DNA from: JAIRMO01 sp046533115
GTDB lineage: Bacteria > Spirochaetota > Spirochaetia > Treponematales > Breznakiellaceae
Direction: 5' to 3'
Assembly: GCF_046533115.1 (NCBI RefSeq)
Contig: NZ_JAJQRC010000001.1
Location: forward strand, 248,001 to 312,000
DNA length: 64,000 bases
The position numbers and the translations under genes are program-made. Each line of letters opens with the position of its first letter. Within the stretch, counting starts at the first letter, position 1. Shown here one piece after another: positions 34,490 through 41,859 of the stretch. Below the pieces are notes generated by a model, which was not told the DNA's origin, ran no database searches, and was given only the letters and a program-made list of their open reading frames with translations.

Positions 34490-34650
34490 GTCTGTGGAGA
34501 CGTTACTACGATCGTATAGAAACCATTTCTTTTACAAGATATTTTGGTTATTTTACTCTTCCCGCAGGAGATTATACCATAGAGGTGTATGCAGTTGATT
34601 CCAAAGGCAATCAAAGCAATACCAAGAGCGTAGGTTTTGCGGTAAAATAA
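34477..34650 (+). pseudogene. C-terminal remnant of a secreted/lipoprotein domain
   Basis: An open frame with no start, directly after the shared element, reads RYFGYFTLPAGDYTIEVYAV and ends KSVGFAVK. The pattern is that of the last strands of an immunoglobulin- or fibronectin-like domain of treponemal lipoproteins. Its N-terminus and signal peptide are lost. By position it corresponds to the intact lipoprotein of cassette B. Confidence 0.6.
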
Positions 34651-34699
34651 AACAAGTCTTATGGGGTGGTCTCACGCCGCCCCGTAATTTGAAGTTTTG

Positions 34700-34890
34700 G
34701 CCTGTCATATTTTGAGCGGTTTTTCTTCCCCTTAATTTTTCTTTACGATATTTAGGGCTGGGCAAGCCGGGTAAGTTTCTCGTAATTCTATATCTGGCAA
34801 GGAATTAAGAAAACCATTTTCTATTCAAAAAGGGATATGGATTTCAGGGTTAAATTTTAGAAGGCCATTTACACAAAAAATATGACAGGC
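34700..34890. mobile_element. 191-bp element with 14-bp terminal inverted repeats (IS256-like remnant or MITE)
   Basis: GCCTGTCATATTTT at 34700-34713 and its exact complement at 34877-34890 bound 191 bases with no credible gene. Inward of the right end the strand reads TTTTTTGTGTAAATGGCC, resembling the ends of IS256-family elements. An IS256-type transposase scrap lies at 32156-32250. No target-site duplication is visible. Confidence 0.6.
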
Positions 34891-34966
34891 TCTACCCCGA
34901 ATTGCTCCGGGGTTGTTCATTTTTTTCAAAGTATTTCAATATATTTGAAATAGTCACAAATTTCTA

Positions 34967-35329
34967 TTATTGCTTTTCAAATTCACCATACCACCAAAAA
35001 CATCCTGTTCCGTTTTCAAACCGTATAGATGTTTTAGATTTGAATTCATAGGTTGTTGACCATTTAGTACCATCGTTTACAGAAAACACGATATTGGTGT
35101 CGTCATATGTAAAACTTCCATTTTTGCTTCCATTGTCCCAAGAATATACAAATGAATCACTGGTAAATTTAATTGTAGCATTTTCCGATGATGGATTAGG
35201 ATGCTTCCATGTCCCTTCGAACTTTCTTGTCTGTGAATTGGATGTTGTTCCGTTATCACATGAACCAAGCATCAAACCCAATGCCAGCAAAGTTACCAAC
35301 ATGACCAAAATAGTAAGTTTCTTATTCAT
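34967..35329 (-). CDS. Small lipoprotein, cassette B
   Basis: A 120-residue protein with a type II signal peptide (MNKKLTILVMLVTLLALG, lipobox LGSC). The mature part is short and beta-rich with many Asn, Ser, Thr and Trp (FEGTWKHPNPSSENATIKF), like small lipocalin-type or calycin-like treponemal lipoproteins; that fold is a guess. AAGGAG lies eight bases before the ATG. It follows the small gene at 35448 on the same strand, after the shared element. Confidence 0.8.
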   Translation of the reverse strand: MNKKLTILVMLVTLLALGLMLGSCDNGTTSNSQTRKFEGTWKHPNPSSENATIKFTSDSFVYSWDNGSKNGSFTYDDTNIVFSVNDGTKWSTTYEFKSKTSIRFENGTGCFWWYGEFEKQ

Positions 35330-35363
35330 GATAGAAACTCCTTCGCGTTTTATGTCCGTCGAC

Positions 35364-35391
35364 ATATTTTTAAACTCTCATACGAAAGTTT
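35364..35391 (-). repeat. Shared element, cassette B copy
   Basis: Read on the minus strand this repeats the element at 34462-34489 (26 of 28 positions by eye). It lies between the small gene and the lipoprotein of cassette B. Confidence 0.8.
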
Positions 35392-35447
35392 AATTTAAAA
35401 ATACTTCAGTTATGCTTGAACTTGACTTATATCAAGTAAATGAAATG

Positions 35448-35627
35448 TTATGGTTTTTCATTCTCAAACGTTCCTTTCCGTATTCCCTTTCTTGACTTCT
35501 CATCCATCACCAAACTTTTAATACTTAAAAGTTTCTTCCCGACTACTAATAACTTCTCTTTATTCTCATCCTTCAAGTTCGCGAAATTACTGGTCAAATC
35601 TATAACCTGTGTGTCTTCATTTTTCAT
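35448..35627 (-). CDS. Small 59-aa protein of the XRE cassette, copy B
   Basis: Begins MKNEDTQVIDLTSNFANLKD and continues NKEKLLVVGKKLLSIKSL. It is charged and helical and parallels the 53-aa protein of cassette A in the LKDENKEKLL/MTDEGKDELL block, position and leader. GGGGGTG precedes the ATG at 35627. It diverges from the XRE gene at 35912. No known family; it is probably a regulatory partner of that XRE protein. Confidence 0.7.
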   Translation of the reverse strand: MKNEDTQVIDLTSNFANLKDENKEKLLVVGKKLLSIKSLVMDEKSRKGIRKGTFENEKP

Positions 35628-35670
35628 AATCACCCCCTTCATTGGTCTCCGGTCTGTAAACAAACCGGGT

Positions 35671-35701
35671 ATTATATAAAAAAAAACCGGAAAATATTCA
35701 A
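35671..35701 (-). promoter_or_regulatory. Proximal promoter/leader element of cassette B
   Basis: Minus strand: TTGAAT (35701-35696), a 19-base T-rich spacer, then TATAAT (35676-35671) and ACCCGG. It has the same spacing and composition as 34231-34261. Confidence 0.6.
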
Positions 35702-35739
35702 AATTAACGGTGGTATCCCACAAACACCCGCTTAGAGGG

Positions 35740-35768
35740 AATTTATCACCCGCCTATATAACTGTCAA
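35740..35768 (-). promoter_or_regulatory. Distal promoter of cassette B
   Basis: Minus strand TTGACA (35768-35763), a 17-base spacer and TAAATT (35745-35740), about 110 bases before the small gene, mirroring the distal promoter of cassette A. Confidence 0.62.
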
Positions 35769-35858
35769 CCCCCTGATACCAGCCTGGATAAAATGAATAT
35801 TTCTAACAATTTTAGTCATATATAAACTGTATAAAATATCATACGCATTCGATAAGTC

Positions 35859-35887
35859 TTGTTTATATCCTGTTTGTCTGGTATCTT
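35859..35887 (+). promoter_or_regulatory. Promoter of the cassette B XRE gene
   Basis: TTGTTT at 35859-35864, a 17-base spacer and TATCTT at 35882-35887, about 25 bases before the ATG at 35912. Confidence 0.5.
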
Positions 35888-35911
35888 AAGCTGTGGGAAC
35901 TATGATTATAT

Positions 35912-36250
35912 ATGAAGACCATATATGAGCGGATAAAAGAAATCAGAGCCAGACTGGGAATATCTCAAGTTGAATTTTCGGAACGGATATTTGTAAGTAA
36001 AAGTTTTTACGGTGATATTGAAATTGGGAAAAAGAAAGTAAATGATAGGATTATTTTCATTGTCTGTAAACAGTTTAACGTCAATGAGGACTGGATTAGA
36101 ACTGGAAAGGGTGATATGTTCATAGACACGCCTCCGGATATTAGATTGGAAAAGTTATTGGATATATATAACCGTCTTGACGGTTCATTACGGGATTGTC
36201 TTGTTGAACAGTCGAGAATATTATTGAAGTTACAGAAAGATAAAGAATAA
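35912..36250 (+). CDS. XRE-family regulator, cassette B
   Basis: A 112-residue paralogue of the regulator at 33692. The helix-turn-helix reads ERIKEIRARLGISQVEFSER with SFYGDIEIGKKKVNDRI, followed by QFNVNEDWIRTGKGDMF and a C-terminal helical tail (LRDCLVEQSRILLKLQKDKE). It would repress its own and the divergent promoter, as phage-type regulators do. It ends the AT-rich accessory block; the next gene is trpD. Confidence 0.85.
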   Translation: MKTIYERIKEIRARLGISQVEFSERIFVSKSFYGDIEIGKKKVNDRIIFIVCKQFNVNEDWIRTGKGDMFIDTPPDIRLEKLLDIYNRLDGSLRDCLVEQSRILLKLQKDKE

Positions 36251-36447
36251 AAAAGATAGTTTAAAAGTGAATGAAAGTTAGAATATATTATTGCTCACAT
36301 AACTGCTACCCCCGGCTTTTACGTTATCAGCCAATACCGACCAGCAACGCTAATTCTTTATAGGATAAGGAAATAACACATTTTATCACTCCCCAGCATC
36401 AGGGGAATCCGCAAATTTGCATTTTTTAAGAAATTTTTCCCAGGTGC
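36251..36447. other. Gap between XRE gene and trp promoter
   Basis: No gene seen. It contains GCTAATTCTTTATA at 36349-36362, half of the palindrome found at 15467-15495, and a CCCCAGCATCAGGGG hairpin (about 36392-36406). It marks the change from AT-rich accessory DNA to the GC-rich trp operon. Confidence 0.4.
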
Positions 36448-36476
36448 TTGACAAACAAGTTTTGTTACTATATAAA
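36448..36476 (+). promoter_or_regulatory. Promoter of the trp operon
   Basis: TTGACA (36448-36453), a 17-base spacer and TATAAA (36471-36476), a near-consensus sigma-70 promoter. Initiation is expected near 36483, giving an untranslated leader of about 120 bases. Confidence 0.78.
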
Positions 36477-36488
36477 GAAACACATTAG

Positions 36489-36567
36489 ATTGTTTCTGTT
36501 TATAGAAACAATACGCAAAGGGTGCTAGGATCTGTCAGCCCGATTTGAACGGCGTGGAGGTCCTAGC
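36489..36567 (+). promoter_or_regulatory. Structured leader of the trp operon
   Basis: Two hairpins follow the start point: ATTGTTTCT pairs with AGAAACAAT (36489-36512), and GCTAGGA at 36524-36530 pairs with TCCTAGC at 36561-36567 across a 30-base loop containing CCG-ATTTGAA-CGG. No Trp-rich leader peptide, T-box sequence or terminator T-run is visible, so the mode of control, if any, is unknown. The trpD ribosome site (AAGGAG) lies 25 bases further on. Confidence 0.5.
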
Positions 36568-36603
36568 CGGGGAGTATAAAAAAACAGGTATAAGGAGTTT
36601 TAC

Positions 36604-37638
36604 GTGATCAAAGAAGCGATTGCTCTGGCGGCCCGGCGGGAGAACCTGAGTTACGACATGGCCGAGGCGGTGATGGATGAAATTATGGGGGGAAGGGCCA
36701 GCGGGATTCAGATGGCGGCTTTTCTGACGGCCATGGCGGTGAAGGGGGAAACTATCGAGGAGATCACCGCGTCGGCGGCAGGGATGCGGAAGCACTGTAT
36801 CCGTATCCTCCACGACATGGATGTACTGGAGATTGTGGGGACCGGCGGGGATTTTTCCAACTCCTTTAATATCTCTACGACATCGGCGATGGTTATTTCC
36901 GCCTCGGGGATTCCCGTGGCGAAGCATGGGAACCGGGCTGCCTCCAGTAAGTCCGGGGCCGCGGATGTGCTGGAAAGTCTGGGGGTGGATATTACCGTTT
37001 CCCCGGAGCGGAGTTTGGAACTGCTCAAGGGTATCGGCCTCTGCTTCCTCTTTGCCCAGAACTACCATATCTCCATGAAGTATGTGGCCCCGGTACGGAA
37101 GGAACTGGGGATTAGGACGATCTTTAATATCCTGGGACCCCTGGTGAATCCCGCAGGGGCGAACATGGAACTGCTGGGGGTCTACGATGCGGACCTGATT
37201 GAACCCATGGCCCGGGTACTTGCCAATCTGGGGGTGAAAAGCGCCCTGGTGGTCTATGGTCAGGATGGCTTTGATGAAATATCCGTCAGCGCCCCTACCA
37301 GCGTGTGTGAATTGCGGAACGGGGCGCTTAGGTCCTACACCATTGAGCCTGAACAGTTCGGCCTGAAACGCTGCAGTAAAGAAGACCTGGTCGGGGGTTC
37401 CCCGGCGGATAACGCGGCGATAACCAGGGCGATCTTATCCGGGGAAGAGGGGCCCAAACGGGATGCGGTACTGCTCAATTCCGCGGCGGCGATCTACATT
37501 GCCCGGCCCGGTCTGAGCATGGATGAGGCGGTGGGGATCGCCCGGAAAACCATCGACAGCGGCAGGGCCCGGGCCCAGTTGGAAAAGTTTATCGAGCTTT
37601 CTGTTGTCCCGGAACGGGAACAGGCGGGGGTTCTGTGA
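36604..37638 (+). CDS. trpD: Anthranilate phosphoribosyltransferase
   Basis: Transfers phosphoribose from PRPP to anthranilate, the second step of tryptophan synthesis. The PRPP loop is DVLEIVGTGGDFSNSFNIST, and the anthranilate-binding KHGNRAASSKSGAADVLESL is intact. The 344 aa length is normal. It starts with GTG behind AAGGAG with a 6-base gap. It heads trpD-C-F-B-A; its substrate enzyme TrpE/TrpG is not in the window. It overlaps trpC by 4 bases. Confidence 0.95.
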   Translation: MIKEAIALAARRENLSYDMAEAVMDEIMGGRASGIQMAAFLTAMAVKGETIEEITASAAGMRKHCIRILHDMDVLEIVGTGGDFSNSFNISTTSAMVISASGIPVAKHGNRAASSKSGAADVLESLGVDITVSPERSLELLKGIGLCFLFAQNYHISMKYVAPVRKELGIRTIFNILGPLVNPAGANMELLGVYDADLIEPMARVLANLGVKSALVVYGQDGFDEISVSAPTSVCELRNGALRSYTIEPEQFGLKRCSKEDLVGGSPADNAAITRAILSGEEGPKRDAVLLNSAAAIYIARPGLSMDEAVGIARKTIDSGRARAQLEKFIELSVVPEREQAGVL

Positions 37639-38453
37639 TCCTGGACGAGATTGCCGCCGCGGCCCATAGGCGGGTTGCCCGGGCCAAGGAGACGCTGCCC
37701 CTGGGGGCGCTGCGGGAGGCCGCGTTGGCGGCGGACGGCACGCCATCGGGGAATACCGCGCCTCCCCTACTTTTTGACCGGGCCCTTTCCGCACCGGGAC
37801 TCTCGTTCATCTGTGAAGTGAAGCGGGCCTCTCCCTCCCGGGGGCTCATTGCCGAAGACTTTCCCTACCTACAAATTGCCGGAGAATACGAGGAGGCTGG
37901 GGCGGCGGCTATTTCGGTGCTTACCGAACCGGAGTTTTTTTTAGGCAGCGACGCTTACCTGCGGGATATCGCCGCAACAGTGAAGGTCCCCCTGCTCCGC
38001 AAGGATTTTACCGTGGACCCCTATCAGATTTATCAGGCAAAAATCCTGGGGGCCTCGGCAGTTCTGCTGATCTGCGCCCTCCTTGAAACCTCCTCTTTAC
38101 GGGAATATATTACCATTGCGGATACCCTGGGCCTTTCCTGCCTTGTCGAAGTCCATAATGGGGAGGAAATACAATCCGCTCTGGACGCAGGGGCCCGGAT
38201 TATCGGAATCAACAACCGGGACCTTAAAACTTTTCAGGTTGATCCGGGGATTACCGGCCGGCTTCGGAAACTTGTCCCGCCGGATTGCCTGGCGGTTTCC
38301 GAAAGCGGCGTTAGGGCGGCGGCGGATATCCAGGTTCTGCGGGAACTGGGGATGGATGCGGTACTTATCGGCGAGGCCTTGATGCGCTCACCGGACAAAA
38401 AACAATTCCTGACGGAACTGCGGGGCCGGGGAAGCGATTATGACGAAAATTAA
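37635..38453 (+). CDS. trpC: Indole-3-glycerol phosphate synthase
   Basis: Closes the indole ring from CdRP. Family motifs are FICEVKRASPSRGLIAEDF, LLRKDFTVDPYQIYQAKILG, GINNRDLKTFQVD and VSESGVRAAADIQVL, all with the catalytic Lys and Glu residues. It is single-function at 272 aa, not fused to TrpF. The GTG start overlaps the trpD stop and the end overlaps trpF by 14 bases. Confidence 0.95.
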   Translation: MILDEIAAAAHRRVARAKETLPLGALREAALAADGTPSGNTAPPLLFDRALSAPGLSFICEVKRASPSRGLIAEDFPYLQIAGEYEEAGAAAISVLTEPEFFLGSDAYLRDIAATVKVPLLRKDFTVDPYQIYQAKILGASAVLLICALLETSSLREYITIADTLGLSCLVEVHNGEEIQSALDAGARIIGINNRDLKTFQVDPGITGRLRKLVPPDCLAVSESGVRAAADIQVLRELGMDAVLIGEALMRSPDKKQFLTELRGRGSDYDEN

Positions 38454-39132
38454 GATCTGCGGTCTCTTCCGGGAGGAGGATGTCGAGTATGCCAATGAGG
38501 CCGGCCCTGATTTTATCGGCTTTGTCTTTGCCCCCAGCCGCCGCCGGGTTAGTGCGGAACGAGCCGCCCGGCTGCGGTCAAGGCTGGCGGCGGGGATTAT
38601 TCCGGTGGGAGTTTTTGTCCGGGCCCCGCCGGAGGAAATTACCCGCCGCTACCAGGAGGGACTTTTCGATATGGCCCAGCTTCATGGTGATGAGGACGGG
38701 GCCTATATTCGCCGGCTCAAGGAACTTTCCGCCGGGACCGGCCGGGGTCCGGTCCCGGTGATCAAGGCGGTGCGGGTGGAGGGCGCCGCCGATCTTGAAC
38801 CTTGGCGGGATACTTCCACCAGCCCGGAGGTCAGGGACGCCGGAACGCCGGATTACCTGCTCCTTGACCGGGGAGGCGGCGGTACGGGGCAAGCCTTTGA
38901 TTGGGACCTGTTGGGCCCCGGGACGGGGGAACAGGCCGGAGGGGACCGCGTTCCGGTCCTTGGACAGCCCTGGTTTTTGGCGGGGGGTGTTTCCCTAGAT
39001 ACCCTTGACCGGGCGCTGATATACCGGCCCTTCGCCATCGATGTCTCGAGCGGCGCGGAAACCGGCGGGATAAAAGACCGGGAAAAAATGATAGCGTTGG
39101 TCAAACGAATACGGGAGGAGTTAAAGCGGTGA
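38440..39132 (+). CDS. trpF: Phosphoribosylanthranilate isomerase
   Basis: Amadori rearrangement of PRA. KICGLFREEDVEYANEAGPD carries the catalytic Cys, DFIGFVFAPSRRRVSAE follows, QLHGDED is present, and the second acid lies in LLLDRGGGGTGQAFDW. At 230 aa it is a little longer than usual because of a loop near residues 85-130. It ends overlapping trpB by 4 bases. Confidence 0.93.
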   Translation: MTKIKICGLFREEDVEYANEAGPDFIGFVFAPSRRRVSAERAARLRSRLAAGIIPVGVFVRAPPEEITRRYQEGLFDMAQLHGDEDGAYIRRLKELSAGTGRGPVPVIKAVRVEGAADLEPWRDTSTSPEVRDAGTPDYLLLDRGGGGTGQAFDWDLLGPGTGEQAGGDRVPVLGQPWFLAGGVSLDTLDRALIYRPFAIDVSSGAETGGIKDREKMIALVKRIREELKR

Positions 39133-40313
39133 CAAAAGGCAGATTTGGTGATTATGGCGGGCAGTATATCCCCGAAACTTTGATGAACGAGATCATCAGG
39201 CTGGAAAAGGTATATAACCACTATAAGGAAGATCCTGATTTTCAGGCGGAACTGAGGGGGCTCCTAAAGGACTATGCCGGCCGGCCATCCCTTTTGTACT
39301 ATGCCGAAAAGATGAGCAGGGATCTGGGGGGGGCGAAGGTTTATCTGAAGCGGGAGGACCTGAATCACACGGGGTCCCACAAGATCAACAATGTTCTGGG
39401 TCAGACCCTGCTGGCAAAGAAGATGGGAAAGACCCGGATCATTGCCGAAACCGGGGCGGGACAACACGGGGTTGCCGCCGCCACCGCCGCGGCCCTTTTA
39501 GCTATGGACTGTGAAATTTTCATGGGGAAGGAGGACACCGAGCGGCAGGCCCTGAATGTGTACCGCATGAAGCTCCTGGGGGCCAAGGTGAATGCCGTTA
39601 CTTCCGGTACTCAGACCCTCAAGGACGCGGTAAACGAAACCATGCGGGAATGGGTCAGCCGGGTCGCCGATACCCACTATGTGCTGGGATCGGTGATGGG
39701 CCCCCACCCCTTCCCCACCATAGTCCGGGATTTCCAGAGCGTCATAGGCCGGGAGGCCCGGGGACAGATCCTGGAACGGGAGGGGAAACTCCCCGCCGCG
39801 GTGATCGCCTGTGTGGGGGGCGGCAGTAATGCCATGGGACTTTTTTATCATTTTATCCCCGACACGGCCGTACGGCTCATCGGCTGCGAGGCTGCCGGGA
39901 GCGGGATCGATACGGAACAGCACGCCGCCACCATGGCCCGGGGAAGGGTGGGGATTTTCCATGGGATGAAGTCCTACTTCTGCCAAAACGGGGATGGGCA
40001 GATCGCCCCGGTGTATTCGATCTCCGCGGGGCTGGACTACCCGGGGATAGGACCGGAACACGCGTATCTTCACGACACGGGGCGGGCGGAGTATGTGCCG
40101 GTCACCGACGAGGAGGCGGTCTCTGCCTTTGAGTACCTGGCCCGCAGCGAGGGGATCATCTGCGCTATCGAAAGCGCCCACGCTCTGGCCCATGCCAGGA
40201 TCCTGGCGCCCAAATTGGGCAGGGACGAGAATATCATCATCTGTCTTTCCGGCCGGGGGGATAAGGATGTTTCGGCAATCGCAAAGTATCGCGGGGAGTT
40301 AATCAGTGAGTAG
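39129..40313 (+). CDS. trpB: Tryptophan synthase beta chain
   Basis: PLP enzyme that joins indole and serine. GDYGGQYIPETLMNEIIRLE opens the protein. The Schiff-base Lys is in HTGSHKINNVLGQ, the conserved ETGAGQHGVA follows, and the phosphate loop is CVGGGSNAMGLF. The 394 aa length matches the TrpB1 type that works with TrpA, which is encoded next. GTG start. Confidence 0.96.
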   Translation: MTKGRFGDYGGQYIPETLMNEIIRLEKVYNHYKEDPDFQAELRGLLKDYAGRPSLLYYAEKMSRDLGGAKVYLKREDLNHTGSHKINNVLGQTLLAKKMGKTRIIAETGAGQHGVAAATAAALLAMDCEIFMGKEDTERQALNVYRMKLLGAKVNAVTSGTQTLKDAVNETMREWVSRVADTHYVLGSVMGPHPFPTIVRDFQSVIGREARGQILEREGKLPAAVIACVGGGSNAMGLFYHFIPDTAVRLIGCEAAGSGIDTEQHAATMARGRVGIFHGMKSYFCQNGDGQIAPVYSISAGLDYPGIGPEHAYLHDTGRAEYVPVTDEEAVSAFEYLARSEGIICAIESAHALAHARILAPKLGRDENIIICLSGRGDKDVSAIAKYRGELISE

Positions 40314-41097
40314 TATTACTAACGCTTTTCAAAACGGCAAGGCCTTTATCGGATTTGTGACCGGCGGGGACCCCGGCATCGAAAAGACCGAAGCCTTTGT
40401 CCTTGAGATGGTCAGGGCCGGGGCGGATCTGGTGGAAATCGGTATCCCCTTTTCGGACCCTATCGCCGAAGGCCCGGTGATCCAGCGGGCCAATATCCGT
40501 GCCCTTTCCTCGGGAACCACCACGGACAAACTCTTTAACCTGGTAGAAAAGCTGCGGCGGAACATCGAAACGCCCCTGGTGTTTCTTACCTATCTGAATC
40601 CGGTGTTCAGTTATGGTTATGACCGCTTTTTCAAAAGATGCCGGGATACCGGGGTGGATGGGATCATCATCCCTGACCTGCCCTTTGAGGAACAGGGGGA
40701 AGTTCGGGACATATCCGCCCGCTACGGGGTGGACCTTATCTCCCTTATCGCCCCCACATCGGAGGAGCGGATTCTGGAAATCGTCCGGACCGCCTCGGGA
40801 TTTCTGTACCTGGTGTCGTCCCTGGGAGTCACGGGGGTTCGCGGGGAGATCACCACCGACCTGGCCGCCATTATCGCCCTGGTGAAGAAGGCTCAGACCC
40901 AGGGCGGCGCACCGCGGCTGCCGGCGGCCGTGGGTTTCGGCATCCATACACCCACCCAGGCGGCGGAGATCGCCCGCATCGCCGATGGAATCATCGTGGG
41001 AAGTGCTATCGTCAAAATTATCGAGGACCATGGCGAAGCCGCGGGGAAACCTATCTACGAATATGTTAAGGGAATGAAAGAGGCGATTGGATCCTAG
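40306..41097 (+). CDS. trpA: Tryptophan synthase alpha chain
   Basis: Cleaves indole-3-glycerol phosphate and passes indole to TrpB. The catalytic Glu lies in ADLVEIGIPFSDPIAEGPVI, the Asp in GVDGIIIPDLPFEEQGE, and the phosphate site in VGFGIHTPTQA and GIIVGSAIV. The 263 aa length is normal. The GTG start overlaps trpB by 8 bases. It is the last gene of the operon and is followed by strong palindromes. Confidence 0.95.
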   Translation: MSSITNAFQNGKAFIGFVTGGDPGIEKTEAFVLEMVRAGADLVEIGIPFSDPIAEGPVIQRANIRALSSGTTTDKLFNLVEKLRRNIETPLVFLTYLNPVFSYGYDRFFKRCRDTGVDGIIIPDLPFEEQGEVRDISARYGVDLISLIAPTSEERILEIVRTASGFLYLVSSLGVTGVRGEITTDLAAIIALVKKAQTQGGAPRLPAAVGFGIHTPTQAAEIARIADGIIVGSAIVKIIEDHGEAAGKPIYEYVKGMKEAIGS

Positions 41098-41100
41098 GGA

Positions 41101-41153
41101 CCCGTATACGGGAATAATTATGAGGTAATACGCCACTTGAGCATAATTATTCC
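41101..41153 (+). terminator. Two palindromes after trpA
   Basis: CCCGTATACGGG (41101-41112) is a perfect 12-base palindrome. GGAATAATTATG at 41111-41122 pairs perfectly with CATAATTATTCC at 41142-41153. They probably end or protect the trp transcript, though a T-run is missing. The second arm overlaps the next promoter. Confidence 0.5.
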
Positions 41154-41165
41154 TTCTGATAAAAT
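41137..41165 (+). promoter_or_regulatory. Promoter of the accessory chaperone operon
   Basis: TTGAGC (41137-41142), a 17-base spacer and TAAAAT (41160-41165), about 44 bases before the GrpE-like gene. It overlaps the second arm of the inverted repeat. No CIRCE element (TTAGCACTC-N9-GAGTGCTAA) is present. Confidence 0.55.
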
Positions 41166-41208
41166 TAAGATCATGTTATCCGCTCCGGTCAAAGGCTTGT
41201 TTTAGCCT

Positions 41209-41859
41209 ATGTTGGACTTTGAAGCCGAACTTAACAAATTACTCTCCGGCGAGACCGGGAGACTCCCCCAATACGAACTTGTGGAACTTGCGGCGGCAGG
41301 TCAGAACCTGTTGACGGAACTCAACAAGCGGCAAACCGATGTTTCCCTGCAAATCGAAGAAATTTATGATTTGGTAAAAGAGCAGGAGGGCTTGCAGAAG
41401 CGGGTGGATGCCGAAAAGGCCCGGGCGAACCAGTTGGTTCTGGCGGCAATAGGCCTCGTCGACCTGCTTGAAGATTTTTGTACCTATGCGGGGCAGAGTG
41501 GCAGCGAAGAACTGAACCATCAGGCGCGTATTCTGTGGGAAAATGCCGGATCCATCCTTTCAAACTGCGGTATATTCCGCTTTGGGGAGGAAGGACAGCC
41601 CCTGAATCCGCAGATTCATACGGTCAAGGCAAGCGTCGAATCGCCGTTCCCCCCCGAGCAGGTGGTTCAGGTACTGCAAAGCGGCTACCTATATAGGGAC
41701 ATTCTGGTGCGGAAGGCCGCGGTAGTGGTGAGTCAAGGGCAGCAGGATGGGGCGGGGGAAACGGAAGCAGCGAATGCCGAAGCCGGGGATTACGATCCGG
41801 ATAAAATCGAAGATGAAATTGAGTATCAACATAAACCAGAAGGAGAATTCGGCGAATGA
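41209..41859 (+). CDS. GrpE-like nucleotide exchange factor, accessory type
   Basis: A 216-residue protein. Residues about 35-80 are a coiled coil (TDVSLQIEEIYDLVKEQEGL), then a helical bundle. The part at about 125-175 has the GrpE beta-wing pattern: NPQIHTVKASVESP, then VVQVLQSGYLYRDILVRKAA. The Glu-rich tail is unusual. It is not close to the housekeeping GrpE and directly precedes an Hsp70 gene, overlapping it by 4 bases, so it is most likely that Hsp70's exchange factor. Confidence 0.8.
   Translation: MLDFEAELNKLLSGETGRLPQYELVELAAAGQNLLTELNKRQTDVSLQIEEIYDLVKEQEGLQKRVDAEKARANQLVLAAIGLVDLLEDFCTYAGQSGSEELNHQARILWENAGSILSNCGIFRFGEEGQPLNPQIHTVKASVESPFPPEQVVQVLQSGYLYRDILVRKAAVVVSQGQQDGAGETEAANAEAGDYDPDKIEDEIEYQHKPEGEFGE

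Noticed and set aside
34691..34899. Target-site duplication around the 191-bp inverted-repeat element
   Set aside because: The flanks gaagttttg and tctaccccg do not match, so no duplication is claimed.
36555..36590. Resemblance of the trp leader to a preQ1-I riboswitch (GGAGGTCCTAGC ... ATAAAAAAAC)
   Set aside because: The P1 partner strand CCTCY is missing and TCCTAGC is better used in the long stem with GCTAGGA; trp genes are also an unlikely preQ1 target.
36483..36603. T-box or classical trp attenuator
   Set aside because: No AGGGTGGNACCGCG-like core, no short peptide with adjacent Trp codons and no terminator T-run.
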